Of a stretch of DNA of 64,000 bases, positions 53,010 to 64,000 are shown in pieces; positions within the stretch are counted from its first letter, which is position 1; every line of letters begins with the position of its first letter. The stretch is from Angiostrongylus vasorum (taxonomy: Eukaryota > Nematoda > Chromadorea > Rhabditida > Metastrongylidae), in assembly GCA_018806985.1 (NCBI GenBank), contig JADANN010000380.1:1738501-1802500 (forward strand). The letters are read 5' to 3'. The translations under genes were made by a program, and so were the position numbers. A model generated the notes under the pieces. The model saw nothing but the letters and a program-made list of their open reading frames with translations, was not told where the DNA came from and searched no databases.

Positions 53010-55294
53010 ACAGTGAATTGTTGTATTGCAAGTGAACCATCCTACTTACTCATTTAACCCTATATGCAAAAAAGGAAAGAATTGGGCTTTTTAATGAAGA
53101 AAAACGTTACTGAGTTTCACAACTGGTTAGTTTCTGTGATTGAGAAATTCAAGCTTATTCACCATTGTTACGAATTTTACAACAATCTGTGATGCCGATG
53201 AAAGAAAGATGGAGTCAACTTTGGCTATAAAGGAGATGGCAAACTTTGTGAATTACCGTACAAGGGGGCTCCCAGTCACTTCGAAGAGAAAAGCTCCGTT
53301 CTCCCAATCAGACGGGTTAAAGTGGACGACTACAGATAAGCGGAACGGATTATGGCCGTTCACTGAGCCGTAAATCATCTCCAGCAGTTCATCGCCTGTT
53401 TGGACGTCCTGCACTGTGCAGCGTTATCGATCGAATGGATCGCTGTCGTGTTCTCTGGGTGCCGTATCGATCGGCTGTCGGGTTCGGCCGGTGGTGATGG
53501 CGGTTCGGCGGTGGCTGCTCGTCGACGGCGTTCACGTCTGCATTCCCTTTCGTGTCGTTTTGTCTCATCGACCACTCAACTGTGGTGAAAATTAATGTCT
53601 GGAGTAATAGTACGCCCAAGTACTACTTGTTCTGCAGTCTGGTAATTCATGTCAGCTCCAATAGCTCAATCGAAAGATACAGTGCGTTCCCACTTGGTGG
53701 TCATTTTATCTCGTCAGTTTAGCATCCAGCATACACTCAACGAGGTTATCTCGTGTACATTCTGGTTCCGGAACATCGCTCTTTTATCCCTGTGGCTAAG
53801 CGTTTGGCCCAAAAACATTTAATAAAGGGTATTCGGGGCAACTCCATTTATAACGTCCACTGGAAAATCGATATGACATTTTACGTGCATTGGAAGAAGC
53901 TTAAAACGTATTCGTCATCTCATCGTCTTTTACTATGCGTTCGTTGCGTTCAGTGCCTAACTTCGATTCTTCTGCTTCAAACTCCATCATGGGCTGTTCG
54001 TAGAGATTTCCTCAACGACGAAGTTCATTGGTGGAACGGCAAACCAGGATAGCGACGAGTGCAGCTGCAGCTGTGGTTTCACAGTGAGAATACATTTCAG
54101 TAGCTGACGCGTCTGTGTGTTCAGTCGTTCCGTACTTCTTTCTCCCTCCTGTTTTCGATTTGTTTTCGTTTTCGGGTTATTTCGAAGTGTTTGCTGTTTG
54201 TTTACACTCCTCTGAGTACATCATTACACTGGGAGGAACAGATTCTGTCGATCTCTGCATAAAAAGGATTCGGTTTCTCCTACAATGAGTAATTTATCCC
54301 CATTGAAGCTGTGCTATTTGGACGTGAGATTTCCTCATGTCTTTTTGGGAAGGGAAAGCCGGATGAAGACGGAATAAAGTCGACTTCAAAAAAGGGAGCA
54401 AGGCAACTCTTAATAAGGGTTTTGTCGAAAATCCTTACCTAACTAGGACTGTTTCTATGGAAATGCAAAACGCTGATTAAGACAAGTGTGCTGTGCGGAG
54501 CGCCGAACTTCCTCCGTTTAGTGGGAACCGTTTTGTCACTTCTCGTCCATTACACCGCAAGTGTTTCACTGGAATGGAAAGTCATCTCTCGTGCACACTG
54601 CGTTGCCAGTTTGAGATGAAACAAAGATTTCGATGTCATTCAGTGGGGTAATAGGGAGGGAATGAGCGGGCAGACTGGTTACTGATTCCCGTGAAAATCA
54701 CCGCGTATATTTGTATCGAATGAACTGGGGTTCATTTCTGGCATTTTGTTTCTGCTCAACCATCCTCTCGGCTAGAATGTCTGTCGGGATATGATTTTCC
54801 CTTTTGTTTCTGTCGCAGTTCTTCCTGCTTCCGTTCTGAACGACGGGTGGTGTCTGGTGGTCTGCGCTCGCCGCAACTCGGACAGAGAACGAGATGTCCA
54901 GGCGCGCGCACGCTGGGTACTTGTTGACAGTCGGCTGGCAGTCAGTTAGGGGCGGGCTACCGTCGATGAGTACAGTTCTTGAGAGAGATTGCTCCACGGA
55001 CTTCGTTCGTTTCCTATCACTCTTGTTTACCCACTACGCTATCCATCCGGTCATAGATCAGTGTGCTTACTCACGTTCAAGGTGTTGTGTTTAACCAAAT
55101 TATATTCATGTCTTGTACACTACTTGCCGCAATCACCATGAGCATTCTACCTGACCATTTAATTCACGCAGTGTTCAGGGTAGCAAAACCTGCAGCATTT
55201 GCTCCTGTTTGTTTTCTTCTTCACATATAAGAATGTTCATCTTCATATTGTGAAGGGTATCCTAGTGCTTTCAAATATTCAGCCTCTTTTTCAG
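53010..55294. other. Region upstream of the Bicaudal-D gene, likely 5' region
   Basis: No SINE or retroelement family is seen here, unlike most of the window, and 53,380-53,600 and 54,800-54,960 are GC- and CpG-richer than average. A repeat-free stretch just before a conserved gene suggests regulatory or 5' non-coding sequence. Frames at 53,140-53,373, 53,389-53,619 and 53,753-54,052 are open but not recognisable; some could be exons of another gene. Confidence 0.4.
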
Positions 55295-55508
55295 GGCATG
55301 GGTGATGCGGAATATGTGCGAGAAGAAGTCATTCGACTGGAGGCCGCACTCCAGGAAGCGATCGCCGATAAACATAAGGTGCTTATGCTCATCAAACGTT
55401 TCGCTTCGGGTGTTTTCAGCTGTTTGAGCAATGTATATATATATAATGTAATATATATATATATATATATATATGTATACAATGTATGTATATATATATA
55501 TGTATACA

Positions 55509-55550
<42 letters not shown>

Positions 55551-58500
55551 ATATATGTATATACATATGCATATGTGTATATATTATATATTATATATTA
55601 TATATTATATATTATATATATTTATATATATAGTCCATCTAAGCATTCTAACCCTTAACTCCGTTAATTACGCAAAGGTTGCAACAATGTGAATCAACTA
55701 GTTCAGATAAGAATAGAATAGAGGGAACGAAGGAGAAATTATTGTTGTCTCTTTCTTAACCGGGCAAGTTTTTCGATAGCTAGGTTGCTTAGAGAATACA
55801 GGATTTACAGGGATCATTTTAACTTCGAAGAGTTTTAAGAAACGTCGGTAAAATAAGCAAACTAAAATTTGTTATGCAAGTGTAGTAGCTACCCACACTA
55901 AAGACATTCGGGGCCACCATTTTGTCCCGATGGATGAGGCTCCGCTTGTTTTGTACCCTTGCTAATCGAGATGCCAGAAATCGAATAAATGGTGATCCCC
56001 GGAGTCCAGAGAATTGCGGTTTCATCATGGCTGATTAAGTAAACTTGTGTCTTGTTGGCAGATGCATATAACTTCTAATCGATTTTAATTCAACTAATAA
56101 AATTCGCTGTAAGATGAGATTCGTTCAAAGCTGAAATGGAAAGTAGTTCTTACTCATGTATAAGTCATATAAAACTATATTGCAGTGAATTTGTTGTCAG
56201 TGTCCTACTAAATGTAGGCTTTTGGTTTCACGCTTACTACATTGACTTCCGGTGGTTACAGTATTTTAATCGTTTAGGCAGCAGAGGTTGGGCTCAGTAT
56301 TCTCCAGGAAAAAGAGGCTCTGGAATTGAAACTGGCTCAGCTCCAAACGCAGTTCGATGCGGCTAAAATCGAAGTGGACCAAGCTAATCAGGTATTGTTG
56401 GAAACGGAATATGATATATAGCTACCATTTATTTGACTTTGTTAGTTTTCCGATCTTTTATGTTTCACTTTTTTGTGCAACAGCACTATCTCGCTGCTTT
56501 ACCATTTATTTGGAGCTAAGCGATATGGCAAATACTTGTAGAAAAAGCTGGGCCACTGCATTGATGAGGGTTGGTAGTAGGTTCTCGAAGAACTGAAAGA
56601 TTTTGATTTTTCCACACTCTTCTCTTTTTTTTCAGCAAAATCGGCTGGGCAAAACTTTCGATGAGAGGTTCCCATGTTCATCCTTCAAAAGAATCCTCTG
56701 AGATTGTGACCTACCTTTGGTATTTATGGTTATCTTAAGTTATCTGTCTCCTTGTTGATTCAGTTCCATTTTGCGGAGACGTGGTGTACTTCTGTCCTCT
56801 TGGGGACATGGTTCACGCATCCATGCATGGACCCTCTCTTCGTAATAGCTTAATGTCTGTCTGTTATTTTTGGAGTTTTGAGCCAACATTCTGAGCCATC
56901 TTTTCAACCGTAAAGTTTAGATTCCAGCCTTTTTGTTACAAAATTATTCGATGTCCCGAACTTGTTGACAAGGACATCAGAGAAGCCAACTCCACGTGAT
57001 CGGAGTTCTCCTATATCACAAATGGGTTTTGTTTCGGTGGCGTTTTTTGGCGAGTTCGATGACATCGTACATAATTTTCTTGGCTCGCATCAGACAAGTC
57101 TGGTAATCTACCGACTCATGCGGCGCGGAGAGCGGTCCCATGTGTATTGCAGGGCGCCTCCGATCACTGCGCTACACGTGCTACATCTTTTTGCAGAATA
57201 GGCTAAAAAAAACCTATAATATATTTCCTGTTTTCTTGAATATATAGTTTTGTCCCGATTGACATCCACGATACAATTCGTATATGTGCAACTGCATGCA
57301 CACGTCCATGCATATGAACTTAAGTTTTTTTAGTATGACTTACCTTTCGCTTCTACTGTGCGGATTTCAGCGCTTATCACATTCAGTTAGTTTCCCTCTA
57401 ATCCATCATCCAATGAGAGTATTCCTACTTTTACGTGTGGTTTCGGATTTCCCTTTCGTCATGAATGTCATTGAATTCTGGTCGAGTCAATTCTCCCTAA
57501 AGTCGTCACTCGGACTAGAGTTTTTCCCACTTGGGCTTCAGAGTGAATATTTCTCAGACAAGTCTGGTACCAATTTCCCCCCACCTCGCCGGAATGAGAG
57601 GCTTGGTGGGCCAGTGCGAGGAATGAACCAGTACCACATATACCAAGTAGAGAAACTTTGTAGGGGCACAACATAATGTTTCCGTTACTGGTATTCACCT
57701 GCTTCTCAATGCAAGAACGATTTCCATATTGCTCTGCGTTTAGTCCTTTATCCACTAGGGGTTATAGTAAAGAGGAGCACAGGGGAAGCGTTCTGAGTAG
57801 TGCAGAAATCAATTTTTTTTAAAATTGTCATCCTTCTGAGCTACACCGCATTGACACATAGTTTAAACGAATCATTTTAACATGTGGTGCCGATCTCAAC
57901 TCTTTTCCCACTTTTTCGTTGTTTTTCATGCGTATTTCATTGAGCTAGTATGTGACCTGATATGTTGAATGTTGTTCAGGCGTAATTATCTCTGGAAGCC
58001 AAAGCTAGCCGGGCCTAACGCTTTCTCATGTACTCACCACAGTAGGTTGCTGGGCTTTCTGCATGGAAGGGTGGGGAATTTGCTGCTTGCCGACTCCGTA
58101 CATAGACTACAGCGCTTCTTATGATTCGTCGAACAACCAATTACAGGGCGATATAGCAAGCCAAATCCCACATAGCATGGAACTGACAGGAAATACTGTG
58201 TCATCTAAATGGTTACGGCGACCTATGTGTTTAATTTGGAATGTGGCTTCCGAAGTGCCTTCCAGTATTGAAAAAATTTGTCACTTCCGTTAATATGATT
58301 CCTTTTGAAGTATACCGTCTTTCGATTTGTTTGCAATCTTATCAAGAGCGCGTGTTGGGCAGTGGTTAGAGGGTAGACTGCAACACACGTGAATTCGATC
58401 CCTCTCCCCAGGCTCACCAAGCCTTCCATCCAAAGGTCGGCAAGTTGGCGCCAGACTTGTCTGGGGGAATACCAGCGCTGACTCGATATAGGCCACCGGC

Positions 58501-61500
58501 GAGTCAGTAGTGTAAGGCCACTTAAGCGTTCAATCACCCCTAACGATCCTTGGTGAAGTCGGATGCATGGCCCCCATTATTATGGGATTCATCAACGCCG
58601 AAAGCTTTATCCTTTTTATCCTTACGGTGTCACGTTAATAATAAAAGGATAAAGCTCTCGGCGTTGACCAATCCCTGAGCGATGCACTATGCATTCGACT
58701 TCATTAAGCTATCGTTGGAGGTGATTGAATGCATATCAGGCCTTTACAATGACCCGTGGTGAACCACCTCAACCTCTATTGAGCCAGTGCTGCTACCCTC
58801 CCACATAATTCTGGCACCAATTTGCCGACCCTGGAGGGATCGAAGGCTTGGTGGGCCATGGGAGCGAGGGATCAATTCAACGTATGTGTTGCAGGGTGCT
58901 TCTGACCACTGCGCCACACTGTGTCACGTTAACACTATCGATCTTAAGGAGTGTTAATCTGATGCGAAAGTTTGGGCCATCTTTATTTTACACCGTTTTT
59001 CATTATAGTTCACAGAGGAAATTTCGAAAGCAATTAAATAGTGGAGTATATATGCAGTGGATAAATGTCCTTCCGCCATCTTTCCAGTGATTCCTTAGAC
59101 CTTCACTCACAGAACGTCTGTGATTTCAAAGCCAATAATAAAGGACGAAACATTTAGCGTTAGTTAAACTCTGAGGATGCACCCTACGTTCGATTTCATC
59201 AAGCATCATGGAAATGACTGAATGCGTATCTCGCCTATGCATTAGTCTATCTGCCCTACGCTTGCGATGATCTATCAATGTATAAACACGCTGCTGCTAT
59301 CCTTTCTGACAAATCTGGCACCAGTCCGCCATCCCCGGAGGGATGGAAGGCCTGGTGGGCGGGGCGCGTTGGATTGAACCAGTGAGCGATCCAGTAGACG
59401 TTGCAGCACAGCTCTAGCCACTGCACTACACGTATCATTAGCAACCCTCTGAGCAAAGAGTGAAGCAAAGTGATTTATTCAGGCTTGTAAAGAAATAAAG
59501 AGTTTCATAGCATTTGAACTGTTCTACAGAAATCTGATTAAGTTGTAGTAGGTGGGTGCAAAGTTAATAATGAATCAGTGGTGGATTCGCCGCATTGATG
59601 ATTTTTGGAGTTGCTACAAGTTTTTTGGAGCAGAACTAACTGAACTGCAGCTTTCCCACTATGAATTAATGTTGTTGGGAGTGGTCGATATCCCATATTT
59701 GTTAAGCAACACTGTTGACAACACTCTACCGAATGCATATCTTTATTTCCTTCATGGTTCAACCCCGCTTCATGTTGCATTTTTTAAAGTCAAAGCTCGT
59801 ATCTCGAGTATCCAGTCGTTTGGAAATGCAGCATTTAGTACAACAGAGCGCAATTTCGAATTCGTGGTTTTCTCAACGGTTTTTATAGGTGGCCGCCCTG
59901 TGGACAGTTTCTTTCTTCGTCTCCCGAAATACTTTTGCCAGAGTGTTTCTGGGTTCTCAGCATGGATAGTTGGGTAATCTGTCTGATGGCTACATATTCC
60001 CCTACATTCCCTTTCCAAATGCATCGCTTCACCAAAATCATTCTAGTACTAAACAGTCTAGTTCTTTTTTAGACTTCTTCCAATTTGCATTCTTTGGTAG
60101 AACTCTTGCATTCGTTCTGACTGCTGCAGTCCTTAAAGTTCTGTTTCGGTCCGTATCATCCTGGTCAATTTTCCCCATGACTTGACATCACATATCACAT
60201 TGTGCGGATCCAGCACTTCTTTGTATTCGGTTCGTTTTCTCGCATCCGCCACCTACGAATGTCTCTGAGCTTTTTGTGTGTGGGTTCTATTCCTGCTTGA
60301 GAATGTTTGCGTCTCCGTCACGGATATCGTTGAGTGCTCGTTGATCCGACCCTTTCTGGAATCCTAAGGAGGTTTGGTAGCAAACCCTGCAGGGGAGGAA
60401 ACTCATGGTGGACATGGAGTGAGGTGGAACCAGCGCGTGTGTGGGCTGGCCGTCCGCATTATGAACTGGATCACTCACTACCACTGCCCTACCTGCTCCG
60501 AACAATGACTATTACTGCCATATAATGTACGTGACAAACAAACGGAACTGGTAAATGCTAGCATAAAGTAGGAAAGGAACTATGAAAAAACTCCATTTTT
60601 GGTCAATTTGACTTATTGTGAAATTGAAAACGAATGAAGGAAAGAAGTTCATAAGCTCTCTACGACAAGTAGGTTGAAATTAAGCAGTGTGTTTGTTTAG
60701 ATGTTGGCCGAATTCCGTTCGCAACATAAAGCGGCGCATCGAAGTGAACTCGAAAACGAGAGGACACTGTTGGAAGAAAGTTCAGCCAAAGAGAATCTCC
60801 TCACCGAGCGGATCGTTGTTCTGGAGACGAATCTCCGAAATGCAGAACAGGTATTATTGAATTATGAATGGAATCATGCGTGGACCAGTTGTGGTGGTAG
60901 AAATGATAGAAATATTCTTTATCACTTTATTCCATGGTCTATCGATTTCTTCCCTCACATGTGAGCAAGTTTAGGAACTCGAACGGTGTCGAAGTGAACT
61001 AGAGCGACTTAAGATAGAAAATAGTTCCGCTGCTGATGCTGGAGCAGCATTGGAGGAGGAGAGGAGAAGGTTGAAGGTTGGTTTACTTAAATGTTCATTG
61101 TTTTGCCGATTTGGTTAGAATAATCTCTATAAAGTAATAAGTGTTATCAGTTGTGACTCTTACATGTTTTGTACTTTGCCAAATATGTATTGTTGTCTGT
61201 TTTTGGCTCGGCCAGGAAAAACTTCCTGTTAATAGGTTTGAAATAGGTTACTTGTGATAGGTGGTGGTTATTAAGCAGAGATAAAATCAAGGTGTATCAA
61301 GTCTGTGCATGGGTAGATAACTTACTTGGATACGTGGACGGCCCGTCCTTATTGGTTGTGCGGGCCCCAGTATTATCTCCATTTTTCGGAGTTTTGCTGA
61401 TTTGGCCATCGTGGTTCGCTGGGGTCCCAAGTCAGCCAGGCTAAAATCTGCCTCAGGTCGTCACCACCGGCAGTTGCCGATCTTGTGGGTCAGAGGGAGA

Positions 61501-63714
61501 TTTGCCACCGTGCGACTAGTTTGGTACCAGGACAGTAGTGGAACCTGGCATTGGTTTACTCTTAGGTGAGCTTCCTGGTGGAAATGCCGGACTCCTTCTC
61601 AATTTTGGAGACCCTGCCGGAGGGACGGATTTCCCCGCTGTACATCGCTGCCCGACATCCACGAGCAACCTCCCAGCCACGATGAGGCGGTAAACCGTTG
61701 GGAGGAAGTAGATTACTATTCGTACAAATTTACGTCCTGAACTAGCTACTGACATCCCATGAATATGCTTTATGTTCCAGGCTGAATTGAAAGAAACGAA
61801 AGAGAGGGAACAGAGACTTATGGGCGAATATACGGAACTCGAGGAGGAGAATATCACTCTACAGAAGACGGTTTGTTCAGCCTTCTAGTGCGTAGTGCAG
61901 TTCGTTTATTCTTCTCTTCAGATGCATATACCTTCCAGTTGAATTTTCGTCTAACGTCTTATCTAAAGACCAGGATTTCAATTAGGTTGCAAATCTTCGT
62001 GGTGCTCAAGTTGAATTCGAGTCACTCAAAATCGACTGCACTAGATATGCTGACGAAATATACATGTTGAATGCAGCCATGGAGGAGAGCCAATTGTTGA
62101 AAACCATTGCTGAGAGGCAGGTACACTTTCACTATTTTCACTCATAACTATTTTTGATTTATTTCCTAGTTATGATCACATTGTGCATCTTAGTCCTCCA
62201 TTTTCTGTCACATCTTTACCGAGAAACTCCGTGAAAAAAATTAGGTGTGATTTTTATCTAAGGACATAGCGGAGAGCTCTGGTTTCGCTTTTTTGTTACA
62301 TCACATAGTCTCCCCTACATATTCATAATTTTTTCGGGTACTTTTTTGACAAAAAAGTAAACAAGTTGACGCTTACAATCAGACGTGAATAGATTTCCCG
62401 TCAGTCAAGGCAACCATTGCTCGATGTTTTGGTCGATAACAATTTGTTTGTTAATGTTTATGGCCTAGTGCTTGCTAGATTTTATCTCATGCGTAATGAT
62501 TTTAACACAACTCATGGCCTTAGGCTTCGTGATCTCGTTTCCTGTCTACTTTATTGCTAATTTCTGTTCTTCATGCTATGTATGTCATTTTTTTTAACCG
62601 CGGAAACCGCAGTGGTTAGAGGTGCTGTGAAATACACCCATGATAGCAAATCGAACGACTTGCCCTGCAAATGGGTATCATACCTATACAACAAAAAGTT
62701 TTCTGCGGTCCACAAAATTCGCGACTACCTGTGGTCAAGATATGGGAACGTTCTACTGATGTTATCCCTGGATTGATGAATCAAGTGAGCCAACATTTCA
62801 TGACGTTCTTGAAGCTCTGCAGTTTTAGCTGGACTCACTCGCAAATTCGAAGACCTTCAAGAATGACTAGTGCGATACGACGAGTCGAATGAAACACATG
62901 TTAAATATGCCTTGGAGTTTTCGTATGTGTGTTATGTCTACCATATTTGTATGAAGAGCACATAATTCCCTCAAGGACTATGTTGTGCGGTAGCACATTG
63001 GTGCGTGCGCTTTGTGTCTTTGCATCGAAATATCTTACCGGCAACCTCAGTTGTAGGGAAATATCTTAATAGCTTCCTCGTTAGCATCGTTCTCGCCGCC
63101 AGTTAAACATATCGGGACAGTAAACTGTTCTTATGAATTTTGATAAGTAATGAGTAACTATTCTTGTTCAGTGCCTTGTACGAAATTCTTTGCTGAAGAA
63201 ACTGCTGATTGGTTATAAAGAACACAGCAAAATATTCTATGCGGCAAAATAAACATCGGAAAGAAAATGAGCAGAAGTCGACTCATATTGTCCATTCTGC
63301 CTCATCCTCTATGCGGATGGAAATCAATTCACACGTCTGATTCTAAGTGTTACTCGGTCTACTTTTTTGTCAAAAAAAACCCCCCCCCCATGAACTGTTA
63401 TGACGACGTATGGGAGACTACATGATTTAGCACAAAGGGAAACCAGAACTGTGTGCCATATCCTCAAATAAAAACCGCATCTTGTTATTGCACGGCATTT
63501 CTCGACAAAAAATATGACAGAAAATGGAGGGACAAGGTACAATGAGAGGAAGGATTGAATCTTTCAATCAGCCTAGGTAGAAGAAGCTCTACTGGCCGCC
63601 CAACAAGAACGAGAGCAACGTTTGGCGATGAAGAAGGAGCTAGATAGTGTAAGGAACGCTGAACATTTAAGCAGTTTGACTGATATGCTTATGGGACTTG
63701 AAAGGTTAGGAGAG
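55295..63714 (+). CDS. bicd-1: Bicaudal-D family dynein adaptor, N-terminal part (7 exons, continues beyond window)
   Basis: Exons (all phase 0): 55,295-55,378 (ATG at 55,298), 56,278-56,391, 60,701-60,850, 60,975-61,076, 61,781-61,870, 61,986-62,120, 63,577-63,714. They encode 270 residues of coiled coil. Residues 8-27 (REEVIRLEAALQEAIADKHK) align with the start of coiled coil 1 in BICD2. Residues 28-32, AAEVG, are the CC1-box that binds the dynein light intermediate chain, followed by GLSILQEKEAL. Residues 87-97 (LLEESSAKENL) resemble the SREESLIQESASKE region. Residues 167-178, TELEEENITLQK, are the family's most recognisable block, and 225-246 (VEEALLAAQQEREQRLAMKKEL) matches QLEEALETLKTEREQK..LRKEL. 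The family links cargo such as Rab6 vesicles and mRNPs to dynein-dynactin in the cytosol. The C-terminal cargo-binding domain is off the window. The symbol follows the C. elegans orthologue by inference. An upstream exon is possible. Confidence 0.9.
55433..55633. repeat. (TA)n-rich microsatellite in Bicaudal-D intron 1
   Basis: About 200 bases of TA with ATGTATACA interruptions, a few dozen bases after the first donor. Long TA tracts can form cruciforms. Frames through it are artefacts. Confidence 0.9.
57090..57182 (-). repeat. Family-A SINE head fragment
   Basis: On the minus strand, the A-box side CGTGTAGCGCAGTGATCGGA and a GGGACCGCTCTCC-like B-box region remain; the body is lost after AGACAAGTCTGG. 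Located in Bicaudal-D intron 2. Confidence 0.6.
57357..57640 (-). repeat. Family-B SINE-like repeat
   Basis: GTGCGGATTTCAGCGCTTAT, CACATTCAGTTAGTTTCCCT, ATGAATGTCATTGAATTCTGG and CAGACAAGTCTGGTACCAAT match the complement of the family-B body; the head side decays after 57,620. Intron 2 of Bicaudal-D. Confidence 0.6.
58345..58621 (+). repeat. Family-A SINE
   Basis: Head GCGCGTGTTGGGCAGTGGTT, B box TGAATTCGATCCCTCTCC, body and TTTATCCTTTTTATCC tail. It faces another family-A copy tail-to-tail. Confidence 0.85.
58639..58920 (-). repeat. Family-A SINE with 12-bp target-site duplication
   Basis: Flanked by GTGTCACGTTAA at 58,627-58,638 and 58,921-58,932. The tail complement ATAATAAAAGGATAAAGCTC is at left and the head complement CCACTGCGCCACAC at right. 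With the preceding copy it forms an inverted pair with the two tails facing each other. Confidence 0.9.
59137..59440 (-). repeat. Family-A SINE, diverged
   Basis: AATAATAAAGGACGAAACAT, TTCGATTTCATCAAGCATCA, CTGCTGCTATCCTTTCTGAC, GGAGGGATGGAAGGCCTGGT and CCACTGCACTACACG (head complement). Older than the preceding copies by substitution load. Bicaudal-D intron 2. Confidence 0.75.
60198..60512 (-). repeat. Family-B SINE-like repeat
   Basis: GTGCGGATCCAGCACTTC, TGCTTGAGAATGTTTGCGTC, CTGGAATCCTAAGGAGG and CCACTGCCCTACCTGCTC. It ends about 190 bases before Bicaudal-D exon 3. Confidence 0.55.
61360..61711 (+). repeat. Dispersed repeat family D in Bicaudal-D intron 4
   Basis: GTGCGGGCCCCAGTATTATC, GATTTGGCCATCGTGGTTC, GTCGTCACCACCGGCAG, GAGGGAGATTTGCCACCGTG, CTGGCATTGGTTTACTCTTA, GAGGCGGTAAACCGTTGGGA. 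The same ends as the 48-kb copy. Confidence 0.75.
62245..62400 (+). repeat. Inverted repeat, left arm (family F)
   Basis: Contains GTGATTTTTATCTAAGGACA, GCTCTGGTTTCGC, TAGTCTCCC, GACAAAAAAGTAAAC and AATCAGACGTG. It pairs with 63,319-63,478 in reverse orientation. Both arms lie within Bicaudal-D intron 6. Confidence 0.7.
63319..63478 (-). repeat. Inverted repeat, right arm (family F)
   Basis: Complement reads GCGGTTTTTATTTGAGGATA, AGTTCTGGTTTCCC, TAGTCTCCC, GACAAAAAAGTAGAC, AATCAGACGTG, GATTTCC, in the order of the left arm. A run of ten or so C (63,382-63,391) interrupts. About 920 bases separate the arms. Confidence 0.7.
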
Positions 63715-63789
63715 GTGAGTCGTTTTTGAGACACATCTGTAAATTTTTTTATATTTCTGTTTAGCAAATGCGAAATGTCACTTTTCTTT

Positions 63790-64000
63790 ATTTGCGCACA
63801 AGCTGACGTTTCGCCGGATTTCGCCTTCCTCAGAGCCTGAAAAGGTCACGTTGACCTCAATCTACCCAACCAAACACCTTCATAACAAAATGCTAAACCA
63901 AAATTTCAATCACATTGCACACAGAATAGCTTCTTTGCACACTTACCGCTTTCTATGAGTCTACCACTGAGTATGTCACTCGGAGACCAACCGCAACGAG
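63790..64000 (-). mobile_element. Antisense Penelope-like tail in Bicaudal-D intron 7
   Basis: On the minus strand: the tail leading to GGTCAACGTGACCTTTTC, AGGCTCTGAGGAAGGCGAAA, TCCGGCGAAACGTCAGCTTG (63,803-63,848). The right part is the complement of the tail of the 51.5-kb copy (GACTCATAGAAAG.GGTAAGTGTG, AAGCTATTCTGTG, GATTGAAATTTTGG). The element continues past the window edge. Confidence 0.75.

Noticed and set aside
52821..53040. YIYIYI-type open frames over the TA repeat (also 55,271-55,692)
   Set aside because: They are produced by the dinucleotide repeat on both strands and have no protein meaning.
59552..59977. 141-codon open frame in Bicaudal-D intron 2
   Set aside because: The opposite strand is open over much of the same interval, the content matches no family I know, and there is no splice or start support. 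Kept as an unexplained frame only.
1..64000. Bacterial features (operons, CRISPR, riboswitches, insertion sequences)
   Set aside because: The window has eukaryotic introns, SINEs and non-LTR elements; no direct-repeat/spacer arrays or Shine-Dalgarno-led genes were seen.

Overview
The window is eukaryotic and most likely from a nematode, probably a strongylid (hookworm-like) parasite. Coding pieces are short exons joined by GT-AG introns with T-rich TTTCAG-type acceptors, no operons with ribosome binding sites are visible, and the space between exons is filled with degenerate retroelements, tRNA-derived SINEs and simple repeats. The species assignment is an inference; the intron and repeat structure is seen directly.

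The most secure gene lies at the right end on the plus strand (55,295 to beyond 63,714). Seven exons, all split in phase 0, give 270 residues of continuous coiled coil with the CC1-box (AAEVG) and the TELEEENITLQK block of Bicaudal-D, the dynein-dynactin cargo adaptor. It is incomplete; the cargo-binding C-terminus lies past the window. Its introns hold an AT microsatellite, SINEs of two families, a family-D repeat, a pair of inverted repeats and an antisense Penelope tail.

A second plus-strand model spans 33,479-48,847. Seven exons join in consistent phases and end at a stop codon, giving a cysteine-containing, extracellular-looking C-terminal region with N-glycosylation sequons. I do not recognise the family. 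Its 11-kb fifth intron hosts a nested RTE/Penelope cluster. Other gene fragments: a probably broken plus-strand gene at 1,012-4,013, with a repeat insertion at a splice site; minus-strand exon-like pieces at 8,566-9,002 and 18,902-20,587; Ser/Thr-rich plus-strand exons at 25,209-27,332; exon-like pieces at 29,345-30,057; and a frame-shifted coding minisatellite at 42,440-43,040.

Mobile DNA dominates. There are three RTE-type non-LTR retrotransposon remnants (about 4.8-5.35 kb minus, 9.9-12.9 kb plus, 36.5-38.65 kb minus). Penelope-like fragments with GIY-YIG endonuclease lie at 17.5, 39.2 and 51.5 kb, with isolated tails at about 38.9, 40.8, 52.4 and 63.8 kb. Penelope tails carry a recurrent CTGANGA...GAAACGTC block that resembles a hammerhead ribozyme. 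At least eleven copies of a tRNA-derived SINE (family A), several copies of a second tRNA-headed family (B), a third tRNA-like family often joined to a TIR-bearing MITE end (C), and a 340-bp dispersed family (D) make up most of the rest. No rRNA, CRISPR array or convincing functional tRNA gene was seen.
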